52,960 nt of DNA from RGIG250 sp045616885. GTDB taxonomy: Bacteria > Bacillota > Negativicutes > Selenomonadales > Selenomonadaceae. Below the pieces are notes generated by a model. The model saw only the letters and a list, made by a program, of their open reading frames with translations, was not told the DNA's origin and searched no databases. A program made the translations under genes and the position numbers. Location of the stretch: positions 1 through 52,960 of the forward strand of contig JAZLHS010000039.1 in assembly GCA_045616885.1 (NCBI GenBank), written 5' to 3'. Below, in pieces: positions 16,599 to 24,480 of the stretch. Positions within the stretch are counted from its first letter, which is position 1; every line of letters begins with the position of its first letter.

Positions 16599-17513
16599 AT
16601 GGATAAAGATTTTTCATGGCGTGAAAAGCTGACAGAACTGGCGGGAGATCGCGTCCTCTGCGATGAGCCGATGTCCCGACATACTACTTTTCGCATCGGC
16701 GGTACAGCTGATGCTTTCTGGACACCGGCGGATGCAGATGAGCTGACAGCCGGTCTGAAGCTGCTTAAAAGCAGCGGCATACCTGTTACCATCCTTGGCA
16801 ACGGCTCAAATGTGCTGGTAAGAGATAAGGGCATACGCGGGTGTGTGGTTTCACTGGCGGCTCCTATGTCGGAGATAGTCATTGAGGGTACGAGAATAAT
16901 TGTCGGGGCTGGAGCTATACTTGGTGTGGTAGCAAATAAGGCAGCCGAGGCGGGGCTTACCGGACTGGAATTTGCGGTAGGTATTCCCGGTAGCATAGGC
17001 GGTGCCGTATACATGAACGCCGGGGCTTACGGCGGGGAGATAAAGGATGTCCTTGACTCTGTTACCGCTCTGCTGCCGAACGGTGAAGTAAAAAAATTCG
17101 GCAGTGACGAATTCGACTTTGGCTATCGCCACAGCATCTTTCAGGAGAATGAAGCAATCATCATATCAGCCGAGCTGGTACTGGCACCCGGAGACAGGGA
17201 AGCCAGCCGTCGGCAGATGAACGAAATACAGGCGAAGCGTCGGGAGAAGCAGCCCCTAGAGCTGCCCTCAGCAGGCAGTACCTTCAAGCGGCCTCCCGGG
17301 TATTTTGCCGGAACTCTTATTGACCAGACTGGATTGAAAGGCTATACCGTCGGCGGTGCTCAGGTCTCTGAGAAACATGCCGGCTTTGTGGTAAATAGAG
17401 GCGGTGCCACTGCGGCAGATGTACTTCAGCTGATGAGCGATGTCAGCGAGAAGATTTATGCTGTTCATGGTGTCCGTCTGGAACCGGAAGTAAAAATCAT
17501 CGGCGAAGAATAG
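16599..17513 (+). CDS. murB: UDP-N-acetylenolpyruvoylglucosamine reductase MurB
   Basis: This 304-aa FAD enzyme reduces UDP-GlcNAc-enolpyruvate to UDP-MurNAc, the second committed step of peptidoglycan synthesis. The FAD-binding segment has HTTFRIGG, LGNGSNVLVRD and GIPGSIGGAVYMNAGAYGGE. The catalytic residues are Arg in FGYRHSIFQ, Ser in LPSAGSTFKRP and Glu in RLEPEVKIIGE. It lacks the extra loop of type I MurB (type II layout, usual in Firmicutes). ATG 16599 has TAAGGA upstream overlapping the trmL stop. Confidence 0.96.
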   Translation: MDKDFSWREKLTELAGDRVLCDEPMSRHTTFRIGGTADAFWTPADADELTAGLKLLKSSGIPVTILGNGSNVLVRDKGIRGCVVSLAAPMSEIVIEGTRIIVGAGAILGVVANKAAEAGLTGLEFAVGIPGSIGGAVYMNAGAYGGEIKDVLDSVTALLPNGEVKKFGSDEFDFGYRHSIFQENEAIIISAELVLAPGDREASRRQMNEIQAKRREKQPLELPSAGSTFKRPPGYFAGTLIDQTGLKGYTVGGAQVSEKHAGFVVNRGGATAADVLQLMSDVSEKIYAVHGVRLEPEVKIIGEE

Positions 17514-17524
17514 GGGGAGAGAAT

Positions 17525-19132
17525 ATGAAGATCGAATTCCTCGGAGCAGCTCATACCGTAACAGGTTCCTGTTATCTGGTGCAGTCTCAGGACACGAAAA
17601 TCCTTATCGACTGCGGTATGTTTCAGGGAGGGAAAGCCCTTCGTGACAGGAACAATGAGCCATTTCGTTTTGCACCGGCAGATATTGACAAGGTCCTGCT
17701 GACTCATGCTCATATCGACCACTGCGGTCTGGTGCCCAAGCTGTTTTTGGAAGGCTACAAAGGCGATGTCATTGCCACAAAAGCCAGCTGTGACCTGTTG
17801 AAGATAATGCTCCCGGATTCGGCGCATATTCAGGAATCCGATGCCGAGATGCGGACAAGAAAGGGAGCCCGCGCAGGTGAGGCTCCGGTAAAGCCTATAT
17901 ATACTCTGGCTGACGCTCAGACTGCTCTTGAGCATGTTTCCCCGGTGGAGTATGGCGAGACGGTAAAAGTTGCCAACAATATCACGGCTATTTTCCATGA
18001 TGCCGGCCACATAATGGGCTCGGCTATGATTGAGCTGGCGGTTACTGAGAACGGAGAGACGACTCGTATTCTCTTCTCCGGTGATATCGGGCAGCCAAAT
18101 CAGCCCATCATCCGTGACCCGGAGAAGGTAAAGGGAATCGACTATCTGGTAGTGGAATCCACCTACGGCGACCGCACCCATCAGATATACGACAAGGAAA
18201 CGGCACTGGCTGAGATAATCAATGATACTATGGACAGAGGCGGTAATCTGGTGATTCCGGCATTTGCCGTAGGTCGTACTCAGACTATGCTCTACTATAT
18301 CTATCGCCTGTGGAAGGCTGGGAAGATAGAGGATGTGCCGGTCATCGTCGATAGTCCGATGGCTATCTCCGCTACTCAGGTATTCGCTCAGAATATCAAG
18401 GAATTCGATGAAGACTCCAAGGCTTTGCTGCGCAATGGCCAGCTGCCGGAGATGCCTCAGCTGCGCCTCTGTCAGACTGCGGCTGAGTCAAAGGCCATCA
18501 ACAGCGAAGAAAGCTCCGCTATCATCATGTCGGCTAGCGGCATGGCAGATGCCGGTCGTATCCTTCACCACCTGAAGCACAATCTGTGGCGTCCTGAGTC
18601 TACCGTGCTCTTCTGCGGCTATCAGGCAGAGGGTACGCTGGGTCGTCGCCTCCTCTCCGGTCTTAAGAGAGTAAAGGTAATGGGCGAAGAAATCGCTGTA
18701 AAGGCAAAGGTCGAAATGATGGATGGCTTCAGCGCTCATGCCGATGTAGACCAGATAATGAACTGGCTCTACGCCTGCGACAGCCCGAAACCAGCAAAGA
18801 TTTTCGTCGTTCACGGTGAGCCGCAGTCCTCCGAGGCAATGAAGGAGCGAATCGAAAACGACTACGGCGTAGATGCCTACGTTCCCTTCATGGGCGATGT
18901 GGTCACTATCGAAGGCCGCAGCTGCACCATCCAGCCCTCCAATATCCCCGAGGTACAGGTGGAAGCCGAGCTGGAAGATTTCCTCCGGACTATGGACTCC
19001 TACTATCGTCAGGAGCGCCGCCGCATCACTCAGATGGTCAAGGCAAAGCCTCAGATCATGGAACAGGTGGTTCGGGAGATGCAGAAGGGTCTCACCTATA
19101 TCAAGAAGCTCTTCAACAAGTTCGAGAACTGA
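17525..19132 (+). CDS. beta-CASP metallo-beta-lactamase family RNA nuclease
   Basis: This 535-aa cytoplasmic protein belongs to the COG1236/CPSF-like group. The zinc motif HAHIDHCG lies near residues 61-68 and the later ligand His in DAGHIMGSAM. GDIGQPNQPI, then the beta-CASP part (VESTYGDR, VIPAFAVGRTQ, SASGMADAGRILHHL, GYQAEGTLGRRLLSG) and the C-terminal DGFSAHADVDQI and FVVHGEP complete it. A C-terminal extension of about 70 residues follows the RMMBL motif. Such proteins process or degrade RNA. It begins 11 nt after murB with AGGGGGAG upstream and ends with a terminator, so trmL-murB-nuclease is likely one operon. Confidence 0.9.
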   Translation: MKIEFLGAAHTVTGSCYLVQSQDTKILIDCGMFQGGKALRDRNNEPFRFAPADIDKVLLTHAHIDHCGLVPKLFLEGYKGDVIATKASCDLLKIMLPDSAHIQESDAEMRTRKGARAGEAPVKPIYTLADAQTALEHVSPVEYGETVKVANNITAIFHDAGHIMGSAMIELAVTENGETTRILFSGDIGQPNQPIIRDPEKVKGIDYLVVESTYGDRTHQIYDKETALAEIINDTMDRGGNLVIPAFAVGRTQTMLYYIYRLWKAGKIEDVPVIVDSPMAISATQVFAQNIKEFDEDSKALLRNGQLPEMPQLRLCQTAAESKAINSEESSAIIMSASGMADAGRILHHLKHNLWRPESTVLFCGYQAEGTLGRRLLSGLKRVKVMGEEIAVKAKVEMMDGFSAHADVDQIMNWLYACDSPKPAKIFVVHGEPQSSEAMKERIENDYGVDAYVPFMGDVVTIEGRSCTIQPSNIPEVQVEAELEDFLRTMDSYYRQERRRITQMVKAKPQIMEQVVREMQKGLTYIKKLFNKFEN

Positions 19133-19153
19133 GAAAAGAATATTTATTAACAG

Positions 19154-19183
19154 AAAAGCCCCGGTCTCTGACCGGGGTTTTTC
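19154..19183 (+). terminator. terminator after the beta-CASP nuclease
   Basis: AAAAGCCCCGGTC pairs with GACCGGGGTTTTT around a 3-nt loop. Confidence 0.92.
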
Positions 19184-19210
19184 GTGTGAGGCAGTGGACG
19201 AACTGAGATT

Positions 19211-19232
19211 TATGATATATACTATGATATAT
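19211..19232 (+). promoter_or_regulatory. direct repeat upstream of vapB, possible autoregulatory site
   Basis: TATGATATAT is repeated at 19211-19220 and 19223-19232 with a 12-bp period, about 27 nt before the antitoxin start. VapB-type antitoxins usually bind repeats at their own promoter, and this is the only repeated motif there. The sequence is A/T-rich, so chance is possible. A TATGAT/TATATT-type -10 element may lie inside it. Confidence 0.4.
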
Positions 19233-19258
19233 ATTATGGACGAAAAGGAGTGATTATC

Positions 19259-19495
19259 ATGGCAGCAACTGCAAAGGTATTTGAAAATGGACGCAGTCAG
19301 GCGGTGCGTATACCAAAGGAGTATAGATTTAAAGATAAAGAGGTAATTATCAACCGAGTTGGGGAGGTAGTCCTGCTCATTCCTAAAGAATCCGGCTGGG
19401 ACAGCCTTTGGCAGGGTATAGACATGTTGACCGATGATTACATGGCGGAGGGAAGAGCGCCGCAGGGAGAAATGCAGGAGCGAGCATCATTATGA
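19259..19495 (+). CDS. vapB: VapB-type antitoxin (AbrB/MazE-like DNA-binding fold)
   Basis: This 78-aa protein starts with the swapped-hairpin AbrB signature AKVFENGRSQAVRIPKEYRF, continues with EVIINRVGEVVLLIPK, and has a short acidic/hydrophobic C-terminus (SLWQGIDMLTDDYMAEGR) that would wrap the toxin. It neutralises the VapC nuclease and represses the operon. The ATG at 19259 is 8 nt after AAGGAG; the in-frame GTG at 19250 overlaps that site. It overlaps vapC by 4 nt. Confidence 0.9.
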   Translation: MAATAKVFENGRSQAVRIPKEYRFKDKEVIINRVGEVVLLIPKESGWDSLWQGIDMLTDDYMAEGRAPQGEMQERASL

Positions 19496-19893
19496 GGTAT
19501 ATGCTTGATACTAATATCTGCATTTTCATAATTAAGAATAAACCGGAGACAGTACGAAAGAAGCTGGAAGCAATTGCACCTGGAGATATCGCTATGTCAT
19601 CTGTTACCTATGGTGAGCTTTGCCATGGCGTGGAGAAGAGTCAGGCGAGAGAGAAGAATCGTTTGGCTTTAGCGGTACTTTTGGCAAGGATTCCTGTGTT
19701 GCAATTTACGGCAGAATGTGCAGAGGAATACGGAAGGATAAGAGCAGACTTAGAGCTGAAGGGCACTCCAATCGGCCCTCTAGATACACTTATAGCTGCT
19801 CATGCGAAAGCTTTGGGATTAACTTTGGTGACGAATAATGTCAGAGAGTTCGTCAGAGTTGCCGGTCTGAAGGTTGAGGATTGGACGCATTGA
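19492..19893 (+). CDS. vapC: VapC-type PIN-domain ribonuclease toxin
   Basis: This 133-aa PIN domain has the expected acidic centre: D6 in MLDTNI, E42 in TYGELCHGVEKS, D98 in IGPLDTLIAAHA and N116 in VTNNVREF, the usual VapC form. It ends in the family's GLKVEDW. The toxin cleaves tRNA or rRNA at specific sites when free of VapB. The ATGA overlap with vapB couples translation. All catalytic residues are intact, so the module looks functional. Confidence 0.93.
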   Translation: MRYMLDTNICIFIIKNKPETVRKKLEAIAPGDIAMSSVTYGELCHGVEKSQAREKNRLALAVLLARIPVLQFTAECAEEYGRIRADLELKGTPIGPLDTLIAAHAKALGLTLVTNNVREFVRVAGLKVEDWTH

Positions 19894-19896
19894 TAG

Positions 19897-19941
19897 ACAG
19901 CCTGTATTACTCAGTAAATGTGGGTAGTGCAGGCTGTTTGT
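19897..19941 (+). terminator. terminator after vapBC
   Basis: A 16-bp stem with several G-U pairs (19897-19912 with 19922-19937) surrounds loop AGTAAATGT and is followed by TTGTTGTATT. The T-run is imperfect. Confidence 0.6.
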
Positions 19942-20215
19942 TGTATTGGCTTCATTCAATAATTAACAATTTGTTACTGGATAAGATATAGTTATATTAA
20001 TCAGGTTTCTATACAACAGATTGTTTTTTAGAACATTTCTGAGAGAGTACCAAGGAGAAAGGAGAGAGGTAAAAGTGATTGTAGAAATTTTCGCTCCGGA
20101 AATCCTTGAAAGAAGTTTTTCGTATAAGTCCCAATAATGTCATGCAGTATATGCTAGAATGTGTTTTGTCAGGTGAAGATAATAGGAAATTAAGGAGAAG
20201 ATAGGAGTTGTACTT
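19942..20215 (+). other. intergenic leader of the accessory region
   Basis: TTGTTA (19971-19976) and TATATT (19993-19998), spaced 16 nt, are a moderate promoter candidate. A 20-codon ORF (GTG 20075 to TAA 20137) has AAGGAG upstream; it may be a leader peptide or gene remnant. TGCTAGAAT (20152-20160) resembles an extended -10 element 56 nt before the next gene. None is certain. Confidence 0.35.
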
Positions 20216-21256
20216 ATGACAAGCAAAGAAATAATGAAGATACTTAGAGAACATGGCGACTACGCTACGTACAAACTGGAAACTAAAATGGGTATATACT
20301 ATGTAGATGCGACTGGCTTCGAGGATACTGAGGATGAACTGTTGGTAGAAATGATAGATGATGGTATACCATTTAGTTTTCCACTAGAGAATGTTGTAGC
20401 CCTTACAAAGGCGACAGAAGAAGAGGTGGACGAATACCTGAAGCGTGTGGAAGAATTTGAGAAACAATCAGAAGAAAGGAATGCTGAAAAGCAGGATGAG
20501 TCTAATGTTACTGAACCTAAGAATATTCAAAACGAGCCATCTGCGGAAAGCAACGAAGATGAAAAGCCTTTTAATATTCCATTAGATGATATTGAAGCGA
20601 CTGGAGAAGTCACAGAGGAAGAACTGAATGAGTACCTAAAGATGTACGAGCATAAGGAAGAAAAATACAACTGCTATGTGACGGCAAATGCCCCATACCC
20701 ATGCTGCAATCATACAGAGGACATAGGAGAGGAGAATCTTGGCTATGTTCAGGGAATAATAAATGGCGGCACCCCTTTTGAAGCAGAGCTTTGGGAGACA
20801 GAGGCGGATGGGAAGAATCTGTCAATAGTAATGGCAGATTTACCAGACCTGTATATGGAGGCGTATGAAGAGTATCTGAAGTATGGCATGAAGGAAGAAA
20901 CGGCAGAAGAACGCCTTGCAAGTCAGCCTGGCAACAACACTACGCATACGGATGCCTCGGTGCTAACAATAGGAATGATTATGGAAGAAGACGACCTGCC
21001 AACAGAAATAACGGCAGCTGTCACAGCCTATATGGAAACTGCGGGGCTGGTTCGTTTTCCGGGACGATGCTCGAATGGTGCGGTGAGATTCTTCATTGAT
21101 ATGAATGGCAACAGAGTAATCCAGAATATCATTAATCTGGACGGCATGCTTTCGGAAGCAGAAACAGACTTGGTGTTTAAGCCATTTATTGAGAAAAAGG
21201 AGAAGGGCTACGAAACGGACGGAAATGTTATCAGAGTAAAATTCGGTAAAGAATGA
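20216..21256 (+). CDS. acidic uncharacterised protein with internal repeats
   Basis: This 346-aa soluble protein belongs to no family I recognise. Three related segments are visible: residues about 46-76 (DDGIPFSFPLENVV..EEEVDEYLKR), 118-142 (PFNIPLDDIE..EEELNEYLKM) and 179-224 (NGGTPFEAELW..YEEYLKYG). The shared core is a PF-hydrophobic segment followed by an acidic helix ending EYLK. A Glu-rich linker lies between the first two and a Cys pair (YPCCNH) before the third. The last 100 residues look like a separate alpha/beta domain (RFPGRCSNGAVRFFIDMNG). Codon use is A/T-rich. AGGAG precedes ATG 20216. It opens the same-strand cluster that runs to the McrBC-like genes. Confidence 0.75.
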   Translation: MTSKEIMKILREHGDYATYKLETKMGIYYVDATGFEDTEDELLVEMIDDGIPFSFPLENVVALTKATEEEVDEYLKRVEEFEKQSEERNAEKQDESNVTEPKNIQNEPSAESNEDEKPFNIPLDDIEATGEVTEEELNEYLKMYEHKEEKYNCYVTANAPYPCCNHTEDIGEENLGYVQGIINGGTPFEAELWETEADGKNLSIVMADLPDLYMEAYEEYLKYGMKEETAEERLASQPGNNTTHTDASVLTIGMIMEEDDLPTEITAAVTAYMETAGLVRFPGRCSNGAVRFFIDMNGNRVIQNIINLDGMLSEAETDLVFKPFIEKKEKGYETDGNVIRVKFGKE

Positions 21257-21284
21257 AGCGCAGAGGCACAAAAAGGAGGATAAC

Positions 21285-21494
21285 ATGGAAGAAAAATATG
21301 CAGTAGAAACAAGACAAATGTCATATGAAGACTTCATCGCGGCAGTGATAGAGGAATGTAGAAATGACGGACTGAACATGGCAAGGGTAAATGACTTCCT
21401 GAAAACAAAAGATGGAGTAGACTACCTCCGGGAAACTTATCGGAATCATTGCAATGTAAATGCAATGGCATATATCATCTTTCTTGAAGCGTAA
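21285..21494 (+). CDS. small uncharacterised protein (69 aa)
   Basis: This 69-aa soluble protein is mostly helical by composition (MSYEDFIAAVIEECRNDGLN, VNDFLKTKDGVDYLRETY). A near-perfect ribosome site AAAAGGAGG lies 6 nt before ATG 21285, which strongly supports translation. It starts 28 nt after the previous gene and is probably its operon partner. Function is unknown. Confidence 0.7.
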   Translation: MEEKYAVETRQMSYEDFIAAVIEECRNDGLNMARVNDFLKTKDGVDYLRETYRNHCNVNAMAYIIFLEA

Positions 21495-21685
<191 letters not shown>

Positions 21686-21714
21686 TAGTATATAGTCAAT
21701 TCCTGACAGCAAAT

Positions 21715-21768
21715 AAAAAGGACAGTCATAATGCCGCTCAATAGAGCGGTATTAGGGCTGTCCTTTTT
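21715..21768 (+). terminator. strong terminator or attenuator ahead of the DUF285 gene
   Basis: AAAAAGGACAG..TAATGCCGCTC (21715-21739) folds back on GAGCGGTATTA..CTGTCCTTTTT (21744-21767), giving two stacked helices and a T-tail. It may end the upstream transcript that runs through the microsatellite, or act as an attenuator for the gene that starts 39 nt later. Confidence 0.8.
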
Positions 21769-21806
21769 ATGTTTAAATTTCAAAGTTTTATAAAGGAGAG
21801 GTTAAA

Positions 21807-22922
21807 ATGAAACTGATTTTTTCGTATGAAATGAAACTGTGGCAAACTTTTGTCAGCTATATTGATGAACTGGAGTTCAATGGTCCGGCCGGCAAAATAG
21901 AGATAATTGTTAAGGGCGAAAATGAAATATATGATGACGAATGGCAATGGGAGAATAATTCTGCCGATGTAGATATCCTTATCAATGATAAACAGGCTGA
22001 CTCCATAGATGAAATAAAAGCGGCTATGACTGGGTCTGTGCTTGACCCGAAAAAATGCAATTTCAGTTGGCTGTATAACACCGAGAAATGGAGCGACCGC
22101 GATATTGTTAAAGATTTGAGAAATGTGGTTGATGAGCGTATTGAACTGAAAGCATTGACTATTGAGGACGGGGAAGCATCCTGGGATATACCGAAGGAAG
22201 CTTTTGAGGGCATATTGTTTGGTCATTGCAGTGATATGATAGAGAACTATGATGACGAAGACGATTACTATGAAGACTGGTACTACGGTGACGATGATGA
22301 AGATGAAGAAGATGATGACGATGACGAAGAAGAATGTGATGAGAAAGAAAAGAATGAGATGACAACTATGGATGATATTATAGCAAAGGTATTTGAGTTG
22401 CAGCAGTCGAAGAAATTTTGGGAAAAGAAAATGATAGCTTCTTCAGACGATACAGAAACAAATGGAGAGCGCGTAATAAAGCTGACCGATGATAATGTTG
22501 CCTATTGGGCGGATCGTGTGTTTGGACCGGATTATGATGAAGAGGAAGATGAATGTGGTCTTACATGGAGTAATTATAGTGAGGTGCCGGACAATATAGT
22601 TTTAGATACTTCTGAGCTAACAGATTTTAGCGGACTGTTTGAACGCTGGAGTAATTTGGAAGCGGCGCCTGACCTGGACACATCAAATGGCAGAAACTTT
22701 AACGGTATGTTTCAATGCTGCTATCGATTGAATTACGTCCCCAAGTATGATTTGTCAAATGCAACAACAGCAAGGTCGATGTTTGAGGAATGTGATAACA
22801 TCGACTGTATTCCAGATATGATTATAAAACCGGGTACGGATTGTACCGATATGTTTAAATACACGGCGATAGATGAAGATGAAATCAGAGAATTCATGGA
22901 TACTATTGGAGGAATATATTGA
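21807..22922 (+). CDS. DUF285/BspA-like repeat protein with acidic linker
   Basis: This 371-aa protein has three parts: an N-terminal domain of about 145 residues of unknown type, an extreme Asp/Glu linker (about 148-180, nearly all D, E and Y), and a C-terminal half containing DUF285-type surface-repeat units: DTSELTDFSGLFERWSNLEA, then DTSNGRNFNGMFQCCYRL, then DLSNATTARSMFEECDNI. DUF285 repeats form leucine-rich-like solenoids and usually occur in secreted proteins, but here no signal peptide or anchor is seen, so the protein is predicted cytoplasmic. AAGGAGAGG precedes the ATG. The next short ORF overlaps its stop. Confidence 0.75.
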   Translation: MKLIFSYEMKLWQTFVSYIDELEFNGPAGKIEIIVKGENEIYDDEWQWENNSADVDILINDKQADSIDEIKAAMTGSVLDPKKCNFSWLYNTEKWSDRDIVKDLRNVVDERIELKALTIEDGEASWDIPKEAFEGILFGHCSDMIENYDDEDDYYEDWYYGDDDEDEEDDDDDEEECDEKEKNEMTTMDDIIAKVFELQQSKKFWEKKMIASSDDTETNGERVIKLTDDNVAYWADRVFGPDYDEEEDECGLTWSNYSEVPDNIVLDTSELTDFSGLFERWSNLEAAPDLDTSNGRNFNGMFQCCYRLNYVPKYDLSNATTARSMFEECDNIDCIPDMIIKPGTDCTDMFKYTAIDEDEIREFMDTIGGIY

Positions 22923-23041
22923 CGGATTTTTTTGGATGGAGAAGGCTGCAAAGCAGGGCACTAGTATGGTATAAAAAATCTCTGACATTGTATAAAAATG
23001 AATATGCAGAAGAGTATATAAAGAGGATTATTGAAAATTAG
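22919..23041 (+). CDS. 40-aa ORF, possible Sel1-repeat C-terminal remnant
   Basis: TTG 22919 overlaps the previous stop and has GGAGG 6 nt upstream, so it could be translationally coupled. The product (A-L-V-W-Y-K-K-S-L near the middle, then EYAEEYIKRIIEN) resembles the end of the 946-aa Sel1 protein downstream (AIEWYEKSLEM, YREDYIKAK). It may be a leftover from loss or recombination of a Sel1 gene, or a real small protein. It is weakly supported. Confidence 0.4.
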   Translation: MTDFFGWRRLQSRALVWYKKSLTLYKNEYAEEYIKRIIEN

Positions 23042-23088
23042 TAAATAATGGATTGGATACAAAGCAGAAATAAAGATAAGTAATTATA

Positions 23089-23133
23089 ACTGATAATAGC
23101 CGTTGTATATTAGACGGCTATTATCAGTGTTTT
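23089..23133 (+). terminator. terminator before the Sel1 membrane protein
   Basis: ACTGATAATAGCCGT (23089-23103) pairs perfectly with ACGGCTATTATCAGT (23114-23128), followed by GTTTT. It closes the DUF285 transcript only 15 nt before the next start, so the next gene needs read-through or a promoter inside this region. Confidence 0.75.
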
Positions 23134-23147
23134 AGCAGGTGATGAAA

Positions 23148-24434
23148 ATGACTAAATCCGAATTAGCTAATATAGAGGCTGCTGCAAAAGCAGGGGATGT
23201 ACAGGCACAGTTTGATATTGGTTTTTTATATGCACATGGATTGGAAGGTGCTGGGAAGCATCCACGTAAGGCAAAGACCTATCTTGAGATGGCAGCTAAA
23301 GCCGGTAATTCGGATGCACTGCATGTACTGGGGGCGATGTATTTTACTGGGGACGGATTAGCTGAAGATAGAGAATTGGGGCTTAAGATGATGGTAGCGG
23401 CTGCATTGACAGGAAATGCAGCCGCGAAAGAAACCCTAATAAAACTTGGAGTTGATCCCAAAATATTTACCAAAGAACCTGATCAACAAACTGCATCGCT
23501 GCATACGGAACAAAAGGAACAGGCGAAGCCAATGCCTAACTTTGCACCGGTACAGTCGATCCCTCAGCAACCGGTCTATCAAACATCAGCGCAAGTACCG
23601 CTTCAAACACAGGCGAAAAGCTATGACCAGAATGACTTGGACAGCTTGGCAGCGGCAGCAGACTTGGGCGACATAAAGGCAATGTACCTGCTCGGTAACC
23701 ATTTCGCGGCAAGTGGAGACTTTGAACAGGCAAAGCGGTGCTATGAAGAGGCGGCGGTAGGAGGGAATAAAGAGGCACAGCAGGCACTGGAACAGATAGT
23801 TTCCCGCCAGATTGCGCCAGAGGGTAAGGCTGATGACAGTGCTACATCCTGTGCAAAGCTGATAGCGGGAGCATTTATATTGGTATTTGTTCTGATTGGA
23901 AGCATTTTGGTATTTACCGGCATAGACAGTTCTGACAGTAGGAGAAGCTCGTCAGCAAAACCGGCAGGAAAACAGGTAGCCGGACAAGCCGAACAGATGA
24001 TAAGGGTCGGCGGAGAGATGATGACTGTCTTATCAGACACAGAAGGTCATAACGATACAAGAGGATATTTACAGCTGGTAAAGAATTCCGCAGGGAGACG
24101 ATTTACTATAATCAGGTGTACGAAGCATGAAGCAACAGCTTTGGTGCCAATGGACAAGAATACAGCGACCCTTAAGCAGGATGGCAAGAAATACAGGCGC
24201 GAATTCGAAATGAAAATAGTTAATGATTCTCGGGATAATGATGCACGGCTGGGAAGATGGGAAGGTAAAGATCATATAATGTATATTTCTGCTGTCTATC
24301 AAAGTTCAGGCAATGGAAGAATTGCAGTTGGGGAAATAAAAGCTGATGGTAAAAGGCTGAGCGAGAAATCGAATGTAGATATCGTCGAACTTTTTCTGCA
24401 GCATTTACCAAACTTTGAAGGAAAAGGCTGGTAA
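23148..24434 (+). CDS. Sel1-repeat protein with a central membrane segment
   Basis: This 428-aa protein opens with Sel1/TPR-like repeats (residues about 5-110: AAAKAGDVQAQFDIGFLYAHG, YLEMAAKAGNSDALHVLGAMYFTGDG), then has a Gln/Pro-rich linker, a further repeat (AAADLGDIKAMYLLGNHFA, CYEEAAVGGNKEAQQALEQI), one membrane helix (about 238-261, LIAGAFILVFVLIGSILVF) and a C-terminal beta-rich domain of about 160 residues of unknown family. With no signal peptide the repeats should face the cytoplasm and the C-terminal domain the outside. Sel1 domains are protein-interaction scaffolds. ATG 23148 has AGGTG 7 nt upstream; ATG 23142 and GTG 23139 are alternatives. Confidence 0.78.
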   Translation: MTKSELANIEAAAKAGDVQAQFDIGFLYAHGLEGAGKHPRKAKTYLEMAAKAGNSDALHVLGAMYFTGDGLAEDRELGLKMMVAAALTGNAAAKETLIKLGVDPKIFTKEPDQQTASLHTEQKEQAKPMPNFAPVQSIPQQPVYQTSAQVPLQTQAKSYDQNDLDSLAAAADLGDIKAMYLLGNHFAASGDFEQAKRCYEEAAVGGNKEAQQALEQIVSRQIAPEGKADDSATSCAKLIAGAFILVFVLIGSILVFTGIDSSDSRRSSSAKPAGKQVAGQAEQMIRVGGEMMTVLSDTEGHNDTRGYLQLVKNSAGRRFTIIRCTKHEATALVPMDKNTATLKQDGKKYRREFEMKIVNDSRDNDARLGRWEGKDHIMYISAVYQSSGNGRIAVGEIKADGKRLSEKSNVDIVELFLQHLPNFEGKGW

Positions 24435-24480
24435 CAGGTAAAAAACTTGAGTTTTTTATATGAAATAGGAGAAATGGATT

